Below, in pieces: positions 17,930 through 25,358 of a stretch of 64,000 nucleotides of DNA. Under the pieces are notes generated by a model. That model searched no databases. It was not told the DNA's origin and saw only the letters and a list, made by a program, of their open reading frames with translations. A program made the translations under genes and the position numbers. The stretch comes from Pseudomonas mandelii. Its GTDB lineage: Bacteria > Pseudomonadota > Gammaproteobacteria > Pseudomonadales > Pseudomonadaceae. Where the stretch lies: contig NZ_LT629796.1 in the NCBI RefSeq assembly GCF_900106065.1, positions 5,301,501 to 5,365,500 on the forward strand. Direction: 5' to 3'. Position 1 is the first letter of the stretch. Each line of letters starts with the position of its first letter.

Positions 17930-19324
17930 TCAGGTCTGGGGAATCAGATCGTGGCCGCAATCGAGCACCAACCGCGCACCGCCCAGTTCACTGGTGCCCA
18001 CTTCAAGCGCAAACCCATGCAGGCTGACAATCGCCGCGACGATCGAAAGCCCCAACCCGAACCCGCTTTTCTGATTCCCACTCTCGGCACGGTAAAAGCG
18101 CTGGAACACCGCTTCGCGTTCGCTTTCCGGGATACCCGGCCCTGAGTCGAGCACTTCGATTCGCGTGTGCCCAGCGTCATTGACCCCGCGCAAAATCACC
18201 TCGCCACCGGGCGGGGTAAATTTGATCGAGTTGCTCAGCAGGTTCGCCACGGCTTCAAACAACAGCGCCCGATCGCCGTTCAACATTGGCAGTGACGCAG
18301 GCAATTGCAGCTTGAACAGCAGCTCGCCTTCCTCCGCCAGCGGCAGGTAAAAATCATGCAGCTCCTGCAACAACGGCACCGGATCCAGCTGTACAAAACC
18401 GGAACGCCGCTGGCGGTCCTCCAGTTCGGAAATCCGCAGCAATCCACGAAACCGCGCCATCAAGGTATCGGCTTCACCGAGCACCGAGTCCAGCTGCACG
18501 GCCAGCGTCGAGCCGTCATCCGCCTGCTGCTGGATTCGATACAGCTGCGCCCGCAAGCGTGTCAGCGGTGTGCGCAGGTCATGGGCGATGTTGTCGCACA
18601 CGCCCTTGACCTCGTTCATCAAGCGTTCGATGCGTTCGAGCATGGCGTTGACGATGGCCGCGAGCATGTCCAGCTCATCGCGGCGATTGGACAGTGGCAA
18701 ACGCCGGGTCAGGTCGCCGGCGACGATGGCCTCGGCGCTGGCCTGAATTGCACGAATCCGCCGCAGCGGACGCCGCCTCAACAGGTGCCAACCGGCGATG
18801 CCGGGCAAAATGGTCAGCGTCACGCCCCAGAGCAACGCGTGCAGAATGATCCGGGTCACGGCAAACAACGAACCGTTATCGCGAACCAGCACCAGCCAGC
18901 GACCGTCCTTGGTCTGGGTCGCGACCGCGTCGCAACTGTCGGTGGGCAGGCTGGGGTCGTCAGACTCGGCGCAGTCGCCGAGCATGTGGATCTTGCCATC
19001 CAGCGGCAAGCCTTCGGGCATGTGCCGCAGGGCACCGCTGAGGTAACGGTGCTGCGAATCGAACAGGCCGTAGGCGTCGATGCCGCGAATGTCGAAGGTC
19101 ATGCTGACGGCGAGGGCGTCGGCCAATTGTTCGCCTTGAAAGTGCGAAAACAGGTGCTGGCGCTGCATCAGCGAGTGTTTGGCCAGATTGTCCAGGTACG
19201 CGGACACCTCGTAGTACATGACCCCCATCAGAATCCCGCTCCAGATCACGAACAGTGAACTGTAGAGCGCGAGCAAGCGGCTGCTGGATGAGCGCCAGCC
19301 GTTAGAGGGGTTCAGCAATGACAT
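17930..19324 (-). CDS. Sensor histidine kinase (HAMP-HisKA-HATPase)
   Basis: A 464-residue membrane histidine kinase. Two transmembrane segments (about residues 17-40 and 160-180) enclose a ~120-residue periplasmic sensor region with two cysteines (GDCAESD, DSCDAV). A HAMP linker follows, then the H-box NIAHDLRTPLTRLR, N-box NLLSNSIKF, and G-boxes DSGPGIPESE and GFGLGLSIV. The start overlaps the response-regulator stop by 23 bp, so the two are translationally coupled. The signal is unknown. Confidence 0.92.
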   Translation of the reverse strand: MSLLNPSNGWRSSSSRLLALYSSLFVIWSGILMGVMYYEVSAYLDNLAKHSLMQRQHLFSHFQGEQLADALAVSMTFDIRGIDAYGLFDSQHRYLSGALRHMPEGLPLDGKIHMLGDCAESDDPSLPTDSCDAVATQTKDGRWLVLVRDNGSLFAVTRIILHALLWGVTLTILPGIAGWHLLRRRPLRRIRAIQASAEAIVAGDLTRRLPLSNRRDELDMLAAIVNAMLERIERLMNEVKGVCDNIAHDLRTPLTRLRAQLYRIQQQADDGSTLAVQLDSVLGEADTLMARFRGLLRISELEDRQRRSGFVQLDPVPLLQELHDFYLPLAEEGELLFKLQLPASLPMLNGDRALLFEAVANLLSNSIKFTPPGGEVILRGVNDAGHTRIEVLDSGPGIPESEREAVFQRFYRAESGNQKSGFGLGLSIVAAIVSLHGFALEVGTSELGGARLVLDCGHDLIPQT

Positions 19325-19985
19325 AACCCGAGCCTCGCACGGTCCGAATCAGTGGGACTTTGCCAGGCGGGTCGATCTTCTTGCGCAGCCGGCCGATGTG
19401 CACATCGATGAGGTTGGTGCCGGGGTCGAAGTGATACCCCCAGACTTCTTCGAAAATCATCATCCGCGACAGAATCTGCCCGGTGTTGCGCATCAGGAAT
19501 TCCAGCAACTTGTACTCGGTGGGCAACAGCGTCAGCAGTTGATCGTCGCGGCTGGCTTCGTGGCTGATCAGGTTCAGCTCAAGATCGGCCACCCGCAGCG
19601 TGGTTGCCTGGGCCGTGACCGTGTTCTGGCGACGCAACAGGACTTCAACCCGGGCGGCCATTTCATCGGTGGCAAACGGCTTGGTCAGGTAATCGTCCCC
19701 GCCGGCGCGCAAGCCGCGCACTCGTTCATCGACGTCGGAGAGGGCGCTGATCATCAGGATCGGCGTGGCCACGCCCATGGTCCGCAGCGTGGTGACAATG
19801 GCCAGGCCATCGAGCTCCGGCAACATGCGGTCGAGGGTGATCAGGTCGTAGTTGCCGCTGACCGCACGTTCCAGGCCTTCGCGGCCGTTGTTGACCCAAT
19901 CGACGTCGAGGCCGTGGCTACTGAGTTCGGCGACGATTTCCCGGGCGGTCACGGCGTCGTCTTCGATGGTCAAGATGCGGGTCAT
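19302..19985 (-). CDS. Response regulator, OmpR/PhoB family
   Basis: A 227-residue response regulator. The receiver domain has the acidic pocket (TIEDDA), phospho-acceptor Asp (LITLDRMLPELDGL) and conserved Lys (YLTKPF). The C-terminal winged helix has LLPTEYKLLEFLMRN and IDVHIGRLRKKID. The start at 19985 (MTRILTIEDD) matches the family; the frame extends upstream to 20033. It is the cognate partner of the kinase encoded immediately downstream. Confidence 0.94.
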   Translation of the reverse strand: MTRILTIEDDAVTAREIVAELSSHGLDVDWVNNGREGLERAVSGNYDLITLDRMLPELDGLAIVTTLRTMGVATPILMISALSDVDERVRGLRAGGDDYLTKPFATDEMAARVEVLLRRQNTVTAQATTLRVADLELNLISHEASRDDQLLTLLPTEYKLLEFLMRNTGQILSRMMIFEEVWGYHFDPGTNLIDVHIGRLRKKIDPPGKVPLIRTVRGSGYVIAEPL

Positions 19986-20193
19986 GGGGCCTGCCTGATT
20001 AGAGGTGCTCAACATAGAGCGGCATTTTGCCAAGAAATGACCGCCGGCTTTCTAAATAAAACTTCATGCGAGCTCGCTTTTGATCAATGCATAAAACCCG
20101 CTGCTATCCAGCCATCCTTGCAAAATGCAACGGGATTGGAAGTTCAAAATTTATAAATCATTGAAATAAAACGATTTATTTAAAGTTGGCGAC

Positions 20194-20209
20194 TGGCACG
20201 GTGACTGCA
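20194..20209 (+). promoter_or_regulatory. Candidate sigma-54 (RpoN) promoter
   Basis: TGGCACGGTGACTGCA matches the -24/-12 consensus TGGCACGnnnnTTGCA with one mismatch. The invariant GG and GC doublets have exactly the required 10-nt spacing. It lies 53 bp upstream of the membrane-protein ATG at 20263, with an AT-rich stretch (20140-20180) just upstream. Confidence 0.6.
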
Positions 20210-20262
20210 CTTCCTTCTTCGAAGAGTTGTAACACCATCTTTCTGCCTGGAGCGATAAAACA

Positions 20263-21204
20263 ATGAATAGATCCTCTGATGGTTTCTATCCCGCCTACGA
20301 AGAATCAAGCACGCTATCGGGTGTGTCCTGGGGCGCGATCTTTGCCGGTGCCGCTGCAGCGGCGGCGTTGTCGCTGATTCTGGTGCTGCTGGGATTTGGT
20401 CTGGGATTCTCGGCTGTTTCACCCTGGGCCAATGAAGGCGTGAGTGCCAAAGGCCTGGGGATCTCGACGATCATCTGGCTGGCCGCTACGCAAATCGTCG
20501 CATCCGGACTCGGTGGCTATATTGCCGGTCGCTTGCGGGTGAAGTGGGCCAACATGCACGGCGATGAAGTCTATTTCCGTGACACAGCCCATGGCTTCCT
20601 GGCCTGGTGCGTGGCCACGCTGGTCACCGCGACACTGGTCGTCGGTTCGGTCAGCAGCATTGTCAGCGGCGGCGTGCAAGCCGGGGCGAGTGTGGTCGGT
20701 GGCGCTGCCAGCGTTGCGACTCAGGCGGCGGGCACCGCGGCGGGTAATACCGACAGTGACCAGTACGGCTATTTCGTTGACAGTCTGTTCCGCGATGATC
20801 GTCCGGCTGCCGTCAGCGATGACGCCGCCCGCAGCACCGTGACTCGCATCTTCGTTCGCTCCCTGAGCAATGACGGTCAGCTGTCCGCCGAAGACCGGAC
20901 TTACCTGGCGCAATTGGTCGCCCAGCGCACCAACCTGACCCAGGCCGATGCCGAACGCCGTGTCGATGAAGTCTACGCCCGCACCCAGAAAGCCGTGGCC
21001 GACGCCAAGCTCGCTGCGCAACAAGCGGCTGACACTGCCGCCAAAGTCGCTGCCTGGACCTCGCTGTGGATGTTCATTGCACTGCTGATCGGTGCGTTTT
21101 TTGCCAGCCTTGCCGCGACCTTCGGCGGCCGTCGTCGGGATGCCGTGGTGTATCTGGAAACCGACACCTACGTGACCACCACTTCCGTGCCACCTGTTCG
21201 CTAA
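20263..21204 (+). CDS. Conserved membrane protein of unknown function
   Basis: A 313-residue protein with at least four hydrophobic segments: AIFAGAAAAAALSLILVLLG, the region around residues 65-90, ATLVTATLVVGSVSS and a final helix near residues 265-290. The middle (about 155-255) is a soluble, Ala- and Gln-rich, probably helical region (ADAKLAAQQAADTAAKVAAW) that may be a coiled coil. I do not recognise a characterised family. A 24-residue membrane microprotein gene follows 15 bp downstream. The sigma-54-like promoter upstream suggests RpoN control, so a stress or nitrogen-linked role is possible but unproven. Confidence 0.75.
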   Translation: MNRSSDGFYPAYEESSTLSGVSWGAIFAGAAAAAALSLILVLLGFGLGFSAVSPWANEGVSAKGLGISTIIWLAATQIVASGLGGYIAGRLRVKWANMHGDEVYFRDTAHGFLAWCVATLVTATLVVGSVSSIVSGGVQAGASVVGGAASVATQAAGTAAGNTDSDQYGYFVDSLFRDDRPAAVSDDAARSTVTRIFVRSLSNDGQLSAEDRTYLAQLVAQRTNLTQADAERRVDEVYARTQKAVADAKLAAQQAADTAAKVAAWTSLWMFIALLIGAFFASLAATFGGRRRDAVVYLETDTYVTTTSVPPVR

Positions 21205-21219
21205 CCCAGGAGAATTACC

Positions 21220-21294
21220 ATGCGCTCATTACTACTGTTTTTTCTTGGCGTGCCCATCCCGATCATCATCCTGATCGCCCTGTTCATGCATTGA
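21220..21294 (+). CDS. 24-aa single-span membrane microprotein
   Basis: A very short frame: MRSLLLFFLGVPIPIIILIA then LFMH. It is preceded by an excellent ribosome-binding site (AGGAGAATTACC) and lies 15 bp after the membrane-protein stop. Nearly the whole peptide is one hydrophobic helix with a single N-terminal Arg. A strong intrinsic terminator follows at once, so it is the last gene of this transcript. The RBS, spacing and terminator make it a real gene more probably than chance. Confidence 0.65.
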   Translation: MRSLLLFFLGVPIPIIILIALFMH

Positions 21295-21315
21295 TTGACT
21301 GAGGCTCATGCCTCT

Positions 21316-21347
21316 GCCGCTTCCGCCTCGGGTGGAAGCGGCGTTTT
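21316..21347 (+). terminator. Intrinsic terminator after the microprotein gene
   Basis: A perfect 9-bp stem (GCCGCTTCC / GGAAGCGGC) with a 9-nt loop, followed by GTTTT. It closes the transcript of the membrane protein and microprotein. Confidence 0.75.
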
Positions 21348-21383
21348 GCTTTCTGGCGGCCAATAAAGCGAAGATGCCCCACT

Positions 21384-21471
21384 GTGGGAGCGAGCCTGCT
21401 CGCGATAGCGGACTTTCAGTCGATGAGGATGTCGCCTGATGCACCGCTTTCGCGAGCAGGCTCGCTCCCAC
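21384..21471. repeat. REP pair (GCGAGCAGGC type)
   Basis: GTGGGAGCGAGCCTGCTCGC at 21384 and its perfect complement ending at 21471, with a ~32-nt spacer. Confidence 0.9.
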
Positions 21472-21508
21472 CTTTATTTTGCATTGACTCAAGAAGGGGA
21501 GAAGTACG

Positions 21509-22048
21509 TTGGACAAAAAGGAAATCAAGCGGCAACTGGTGGCGATGCTCGACGCCGGGCGCTCCAAAACCGAGACGTTCAAGGCGTTCTCCGGTGGGGC
21601 GGTCAAGGATCGGGTGCTGGCTTACTGGATTGGCGCCCGGCCCGATCCGGCACTGCGGGAAAAGCATTCACGCAAGGTCACCCTTCTGATCGCGCTGACC
21701 TGCGTACAGGCCTTGCTGGGTGCGGTGTCCGGGTTTTACCTGGGCGCGATGATCGGTTCTGGTGCGGTCGTGTTTTTCACCCTGTTTGCGGTGTTGGTAC
21801 CGCTGGCGTTTGCCTGGGGCTTCTACAAAAACGTGGCACAGGCCTACACCATTTACGTGATTCTGACCGTCAGCCAGATTTCGCGGATGTTCAAGGGATA
21901 TGAAGAAGACCCGGTGATGACCGTGGTCGGCGTCGTTATCACCCTGGGCATGGTGTTCTTCGTCGCCTTGGTAAAAAACCTGTTGTTCCCGGACCTGGGC
22001 TTCGTGGGATCGAAAAAGGTCAAGGGTCAGTACGTTTTCTCTAACTGA
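21509..22048 (+). CDS. Hypothetical membrane protein
   Basis: A 179-residue protein with a charged N-terminal cytoplasmic region (~55 aa, helical, KKEIKRQLVAMLDAGRSKTE) and about three to four transmembrane helices (KVTLLIALTCVQALLGAVSG, AVVFFTLFAVLVPLAFAWG, VVGVVITLGMVFFVALV). It starts with TTG at 21509 behind a good GGGGAG. I do not recognise a named family. Its neighbours are a membrane protein and the hcn operon; no functional link is evident. Confidence 0.7.
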   Translation: MDKKEIKRQLVAMLDAGRSKTETFKAFSGGAVKDRVLAYWIGARPDPALREKHSRKVTLLIALTCVQALLGAVSGFYLGAMIGSGAVVFFTLFAVLVPLAFAWGFYKNVAQAYTIYVILTVSQISRMFKGYEEDPVMTVVGVVITLGMVFFVALVKNLLFPDLGFVGSKKVKGQYVFSN

Positions 22049-22077
22049 TCGGCAGGCTGGGGGGGCGGAGTCTTTCA

Positions 22078-22091
22078 CTGGCCTGGATCAA
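22078..22091 (+). promoter_or_regulatory. ANR/FNR-type box of the hcn promoter
   Basis: CTGGCCTGGATCAA fits the degenerate FNR/ANR dyad (TTGATnnnnATCAA), with one half-site perfect. Its centre is ~41.5 bp upstream of a start predicted near 22126, where a plausible -10 (TACCGT, 22114) lies. This is the expected geometry for a class II ANR-activated promoter, as known for hcnA of fluorescent pseudomonads. Confidence 0.6.
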
Positions 22092-22241
22092 TATTCTCTT
22101 CTGCGATATCTCCTACCGTAAAAGATCCAAGCCCCTTCTGTGGCTTCGACTACATTGCTTTGACGCGCACCCTGTTGCGCTGTCGAAGTACCGGTGCGAG
22201 CCTTTTACCGAGTCGTTGGCCCGCAAGGTTTAGTGCAGCAA

Positions 22242-22274
22242 GGAGCTGTGGAACCTCACCTGAACTCTCATGGA
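22242..22274 (+). promoter_or_regulatory. GGA motifs in hcnA leader (candidate RsmA/RsmE sites)
   Basis: Three GGA motifs (22242, 22250 and 22272) fall in the 45 nt before the hcnA ATG; the last, in CATGGAAGAAC, is at the ribosome-binding site. GacA/RsmA-type translational repression of hcnA through such motifs is established in P. fluorescens; its operation here is inferred. Confidence 0.55.
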
Positions 22275-22285
22275 AGAACATCGCA

Positions 22286-22600
22286 ATGCCTCGCCTAGAC
22301 AGAATGTTTGATATCCAGCCGCTACCGCGCGCGGATATGACTGTGCATATCAACGGCCAACCGGTCAGCGCCGCCCTCGGTGAAACCGTCCTCTCGGTCA
22401 TTCAATCCCTTGGCCTGCGCCAGGTGGCCCGTAACGATCACGACCAAATCAGCGGCGCCTATTGCGGCATGGGCGTGTGCCAATGCTGCCTGGTGAAAAT
22501 CAATGGTCGGCACAAACGTCGCGCCTGTCAGACCGTGGTGCGTGACGGCATGCGGGTCGAAACCCAAGTCAACCGCATCGTTGAGCAGGAGGGTGTATGA
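22286..22600 (+). CDS. hcnA: Hydrogen cyanide synthase subunit A (2Fe-2S)
   Basis: A 104-residue [2Fe-2S] subunit of the membrane-bound cyanide synthase, which oxidises glycine to HCN and CO2. The cysteine cluster GAYCGMGVCQCCLV, plus RRACQTVVRDGMRVET, carries the iron-sulfur ligands. The DIQPLPRADMTVHINGQPV start matches known HcnA. The ATG at 22286 follows GGAAGAACATCGCA. It overlaps hcnB by 4 bp (ATGA), so the two are translationally coupled. Expression likely depends on ANR under oxygen limitation and on Gac/Rsm. Confidence 0.93.
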   Translation: MPRLDRMFDIQPLPRADMTVHINGQPVSAALGETVLSVIQSLGLRQVARNDHDQISGAYCGMGVCQCCLVKINGRHKRRACQTVVRDGMRVETQVNRIVEQEGV

Positions 22601-24006
22601 GCCTGCTTCCAGTGATCGTCGGCGGTGGGCCGGCAGGGATGGCGGCGGCCATTGAACTGGCCCGGCACGGCGTGCGTTGCACGTTGCTTGAAGAAGCTTC
22701 GCGGCTGGGCGGGGTGGTCTATCGCGGACCGTTGCGCGATGGCGTGCAACTGGACTATCTGGGGCCGCGGTACTCGGAGGCGCTGGCCACCTTGCATGGC
22801 GAGTTCCAGGCGCACGCAGCGCTGATGGAGGTGCGCCTGAATCACCGCGTGATCGGTGCCGAAGGCACGCGCGCGTTGGTGGTGCTGGACAGCGAGGAGC
22901 AGTTACAGAAAGTCGACTACCCGCAATTGCTGCTCGCCGCCGGTTGCCATGAACGCAGCGTGCCGTTCCCTGGCTGGACCTTGCCCGGGGTGATCCTGCT
23001 GGGCGGCCTGCAATTGCAGATCAAGAGCGGGGTGGTCAAGCCTCAAGGCCCCGTGGTGATTGCCGGCACCGGCCCTTTATTGCCGTTGGTGGCCTGTCAG
23101 CTGCACGCGTGCGGTGTGACCGTCGCGGGTGTTTACGAGGCCAGCGCGTTCGGCAAGATCGCTCGGGAAAGCCTGTCACTGCTGAACAAGCCGCAGTTGT
23201 TCCTCGATGGCTTGAGCATGCTCGCGTTCCTCAAGCTGCATGGCATCCCCATGCATTACGGCTGGGGCGTGGTGGCGGCGCAGGGCGAAGGAGAGCTGAA
23301 TGCCGTGACCGTGGCGCCATATTCCAGCACCTGGGTGCCGGACCTGACCCGTGCCGAGCAGATTGCTGCGCAAACGCTGGCGGTTGGCTACGGTTTTATC
23401 CCGCGCACCCAACTCAGTCAGCAGATGGGTCTGAACCACGGGTACAGCGACGACGGTTATCTGCGTGCCAGTGCCAATATCTGGCAGCAAAGCAGCGAGC
23501 CTCACGTGCACCTGGCCGGTGACATGGGCGGCATTCGCGGTGGCGAAGCGGCGATGCTCGCGGGACGGATTGCGGCCACATCGATCCTGCTGCAACGGGA
23601 CGTGCTGGACGCGGAACTGGCCCTGGTACGGCGCAATCGCTATTTGTCGAAACTCAAGGCCATCGTGCGCTTTCGCGCGGCGGTCGACCGATACACCGAG
23701 CGCGGCGCCGGGCAAACCGCGCTGCCGGCCGCCGATACGGTGATTTGCCGTTGCGAACACGCGACCCGCGCCGACATCGACCGGGCACTGGAGCAAGGCG
23801 TGCAAGACCTGGCCAGCCTGAAAATGCGCACCCGAGTGAGCATGGGCGATTGTCAGGGGCGGATGTGCGTCGGCTATTGCACCGACCGGTTGCGCGAAGT
23901 CACCGGTCGGCAGGACGTGGGTTGGTTGCGGCCGCGTTTCCCTATCGATCCGATTCCCTTTTCTGCGTTCCACTCAGTCGGCACGGAGGCCGCGAATCAT
24001 GAGTAA
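22597..24006 (+). CDS. hcnB: Hydrogen cyanide synthase subunit B
   Basis: A 469-residue FAD/NAD(P)-binding subunit. The N-terminal dinucleotide fold has VGGGPAGMAAAIELARHGV. A second nucleotide-binding region has VVIAGTGPLLPLVACQL. The C-terminal BFD-like 2Fe-2S segment holds CRCEHATRADIDRAL and GDCQGRMCVGYC. Length and order match HcnB. It overlaps hcnA by 4 bp and hcnC by 8 bp. Paralogous families (opine oxidase, hydroxyproline dehydrogenase subunits) exist, but HcnA upstream fixes the assignment. Confidence 0.93.
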   Translation: MSLLPVIVGGGPAGMAAAIELARHGVRCTLLEEASRLGGVVYRGPLRDGVQLDYLGPRYSEALATLHGEFQAHAALMEVRLNHRVIGAEGTRALVVLDSEEQLQKVDYPQLLLAAGCHERSVPFPGWTLPGVILLGGLQLQIKSGVVKPQGPVVIAGTGPLLPLVACQLHACGVTVAGVYEASAFGKIARESLSLLNKPQLFLDGLSMLAFLKLHGIPMHYGWGVVAAQGEGELNAVTVAPYSSTWVPDLTRAEQIAAQTLAVGYGFIPRTQLSQQMGLNHGYSDDGYLRASANIWQQSSEPHVHLAGDMGGIRGGEAAMLAGRIAATSILLQRDVLDAELALVRRNRYLSKLKAIVRFRAAVDRYTERGAGQTALPAADTVICRCEHATRADIDRALEQGVQDLASLKMRTRVSMGDCQGRMCVGYCTDRLREVTGRQDVGWLRPRFPIDPIPFSAFHSVGTEAANHE

Positions 24007-25249
24007 GTCCTATGACGTGGTCATCGCTGGTGGCGGTGTGATCGGGGCGTCCTGCGCCTATCAGTTATCCAAGCGCAAAAACCTCAAAGTCGCCTTGATC
24101 GACTGCAAGCGCCCGGGCAACGCTACCCGCGCGTCAGCCGGTGGCTTGTGGGCGATTGGCGAGTCGGTAGGACTGGGCTGCGGGGTAATTTTCTTTCGCA
24201 TGATGTCAGCCAACCGCAAGCGTGAAGCCCAGGGTTCGGCGGTGGTGGTGGATTCCAGCACGCCGCACATCCTGCCGCAGTCGTTCTTCGATTTCGCCTT
24301 GCAGTCCAACGCGATGTACCCGGCACTGCACCGCGAGTTGAAAGACCGTCACGGGATGGATTTCAAGTTCGAAAAGACCGGCCTGAAATTCGTGATCTAC
24401 GACGAGGAAGACCGACTCTACGCCGAACACATCGTAGCCTGCATTCCCCATTTGGCCGATCAGGTGCGCTGGCTCGACCAGGCGGCGCTGCGCGCGGCCG
24501 AGCCGAGTGTCAGCCATGAGGCGAGCGGGGCGCTGGAATTTCTCTGCGACCATCAAGTCAGTCCATTCCGACTGGCCGATGCCTACACCGAAGGTGCCCG
24601 ACAGAACGGCGTGGACCTGTATTTCAACACCAACGTCACCGGGGTTTTGCACCAGGGTTCTCGCGTCAGCGGTGTGCAGACGGCCGAAGCCGGAGTGTTT
24701 CACTGCAGCACGCTGATCAACGCAGCGGGTGCCTGGGCGGCGGATTTGAGTGAGCAGGCCACCGGTATCCGGATTCCGGTGAAACCGGTGAAGGGGCAGA
24801 TTCTGCTGACCGAACGCCTGCCGAAAATCCTCAACGGTTGCCTGACCACCAGCGATTGTTATGTGGCGCAGAAAGACAACGGCGAGATCCTGATTGGCAG
24901 CACGACGGAGGATAAAGGCTTCGACGTGACCACCACCTACCCGGAAATTGCCGGGCTGGTGCAGGGGGCGGTGCGCTGTCTTCCCGAGCTGGCGGATGTG
25001 AATCTCAAGCGGACCTGGGCGGGGCTGCGGCCGGGGTCGCCGGATGAGTTGCCGATTCTCGGGCCGATGAACGGGGTGGAGGGTTATCTGAATGCCTGTG
25101 GGCATTTCCGCACGGGGATTCTGACGTCGGCGATTACCGGGGTGCTGCTGGATAAACTGGTTAACAACGAACCGCTGCCGCTGGATATCACACCGTTTTT
25201 GGCGGATCGGTTTGCCGAGGAGCGCGTTGGGTTGAAGAAGTTGGCCTGA
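23999..25249 (+). CDS. hcnC: Hydrogen cyanide synthase subunit C
   Basis: A 416-residue DadA-type FAD-dependent subunit, the probable glycine-oxidising component. The FAD-binding motif is VVIAGGGVIGASCAYQLSKR and the C-terminal segment is GLRPGSPDELPILGP, typical of glycine/D-amino-acid oxidases. It overlaps hcnB by 8 bp. The operon ends at a REP pair. Confidence 0.93.
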   Translation: MSKSYDVVIAGGGVIGASCAYQLSKRKNLKVALIDCKRPGNATRASAGGLWAIGESVGLGCGVIFFRMMSANRKREAQGSAVVVDSSTPHILPQSFFDFALQSNAMYPALHRELKDRHGMDFKFEKTGLKFVIYDEEDRLYAEHIVACIPHLADQVRWLDQAALRAAEPSVSHEASGALEFLCDHQVSPFRLADAYTEGARQNGVDLYFNTNVTGVLHQGSRVSGVQTAEAGVFHCSTLINAAGAWAADLSEQATGIRIPVKPVKGQILLTERLPKILNGCLTTSDCYVAQKDNGEILIGSTTEDKGFDVTTTYPEIAGLVQGAVRCLPELADVNLKRTWAGLRPGSPDELPILGPMNGVEGYLNACGHFRTGILTSAITGVLLDKLVNNEPLPLDITPFLADRFAEERVGLKKLA

Positions 25250-25270
25250 CATTACACCGCGTTATCGTTC

Positions 25271-25333
25271 TTCGCGGGCAAGCCTCGCTCCTACAGGTCT
25301 GGTGTCCTTGTAGGAGCGAGGCTTGCCCGCGAA
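25271..25333. repeat. REP pair (GCTTGCCCGCGAA type), short spacer
   Basis: TTCGCGGGCAAGCCTCGCTC at 25271 and its complement ending at 25333, separated by only about ten bases. It lies between the convergent ends of hcnC and the CPA2 antiporter and could form a bidirectional terminator-like hairpin. Confidence 0.9.
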
Positions 25334-25358
25334 AGCGGCATAAGACTCACCCAATGAC

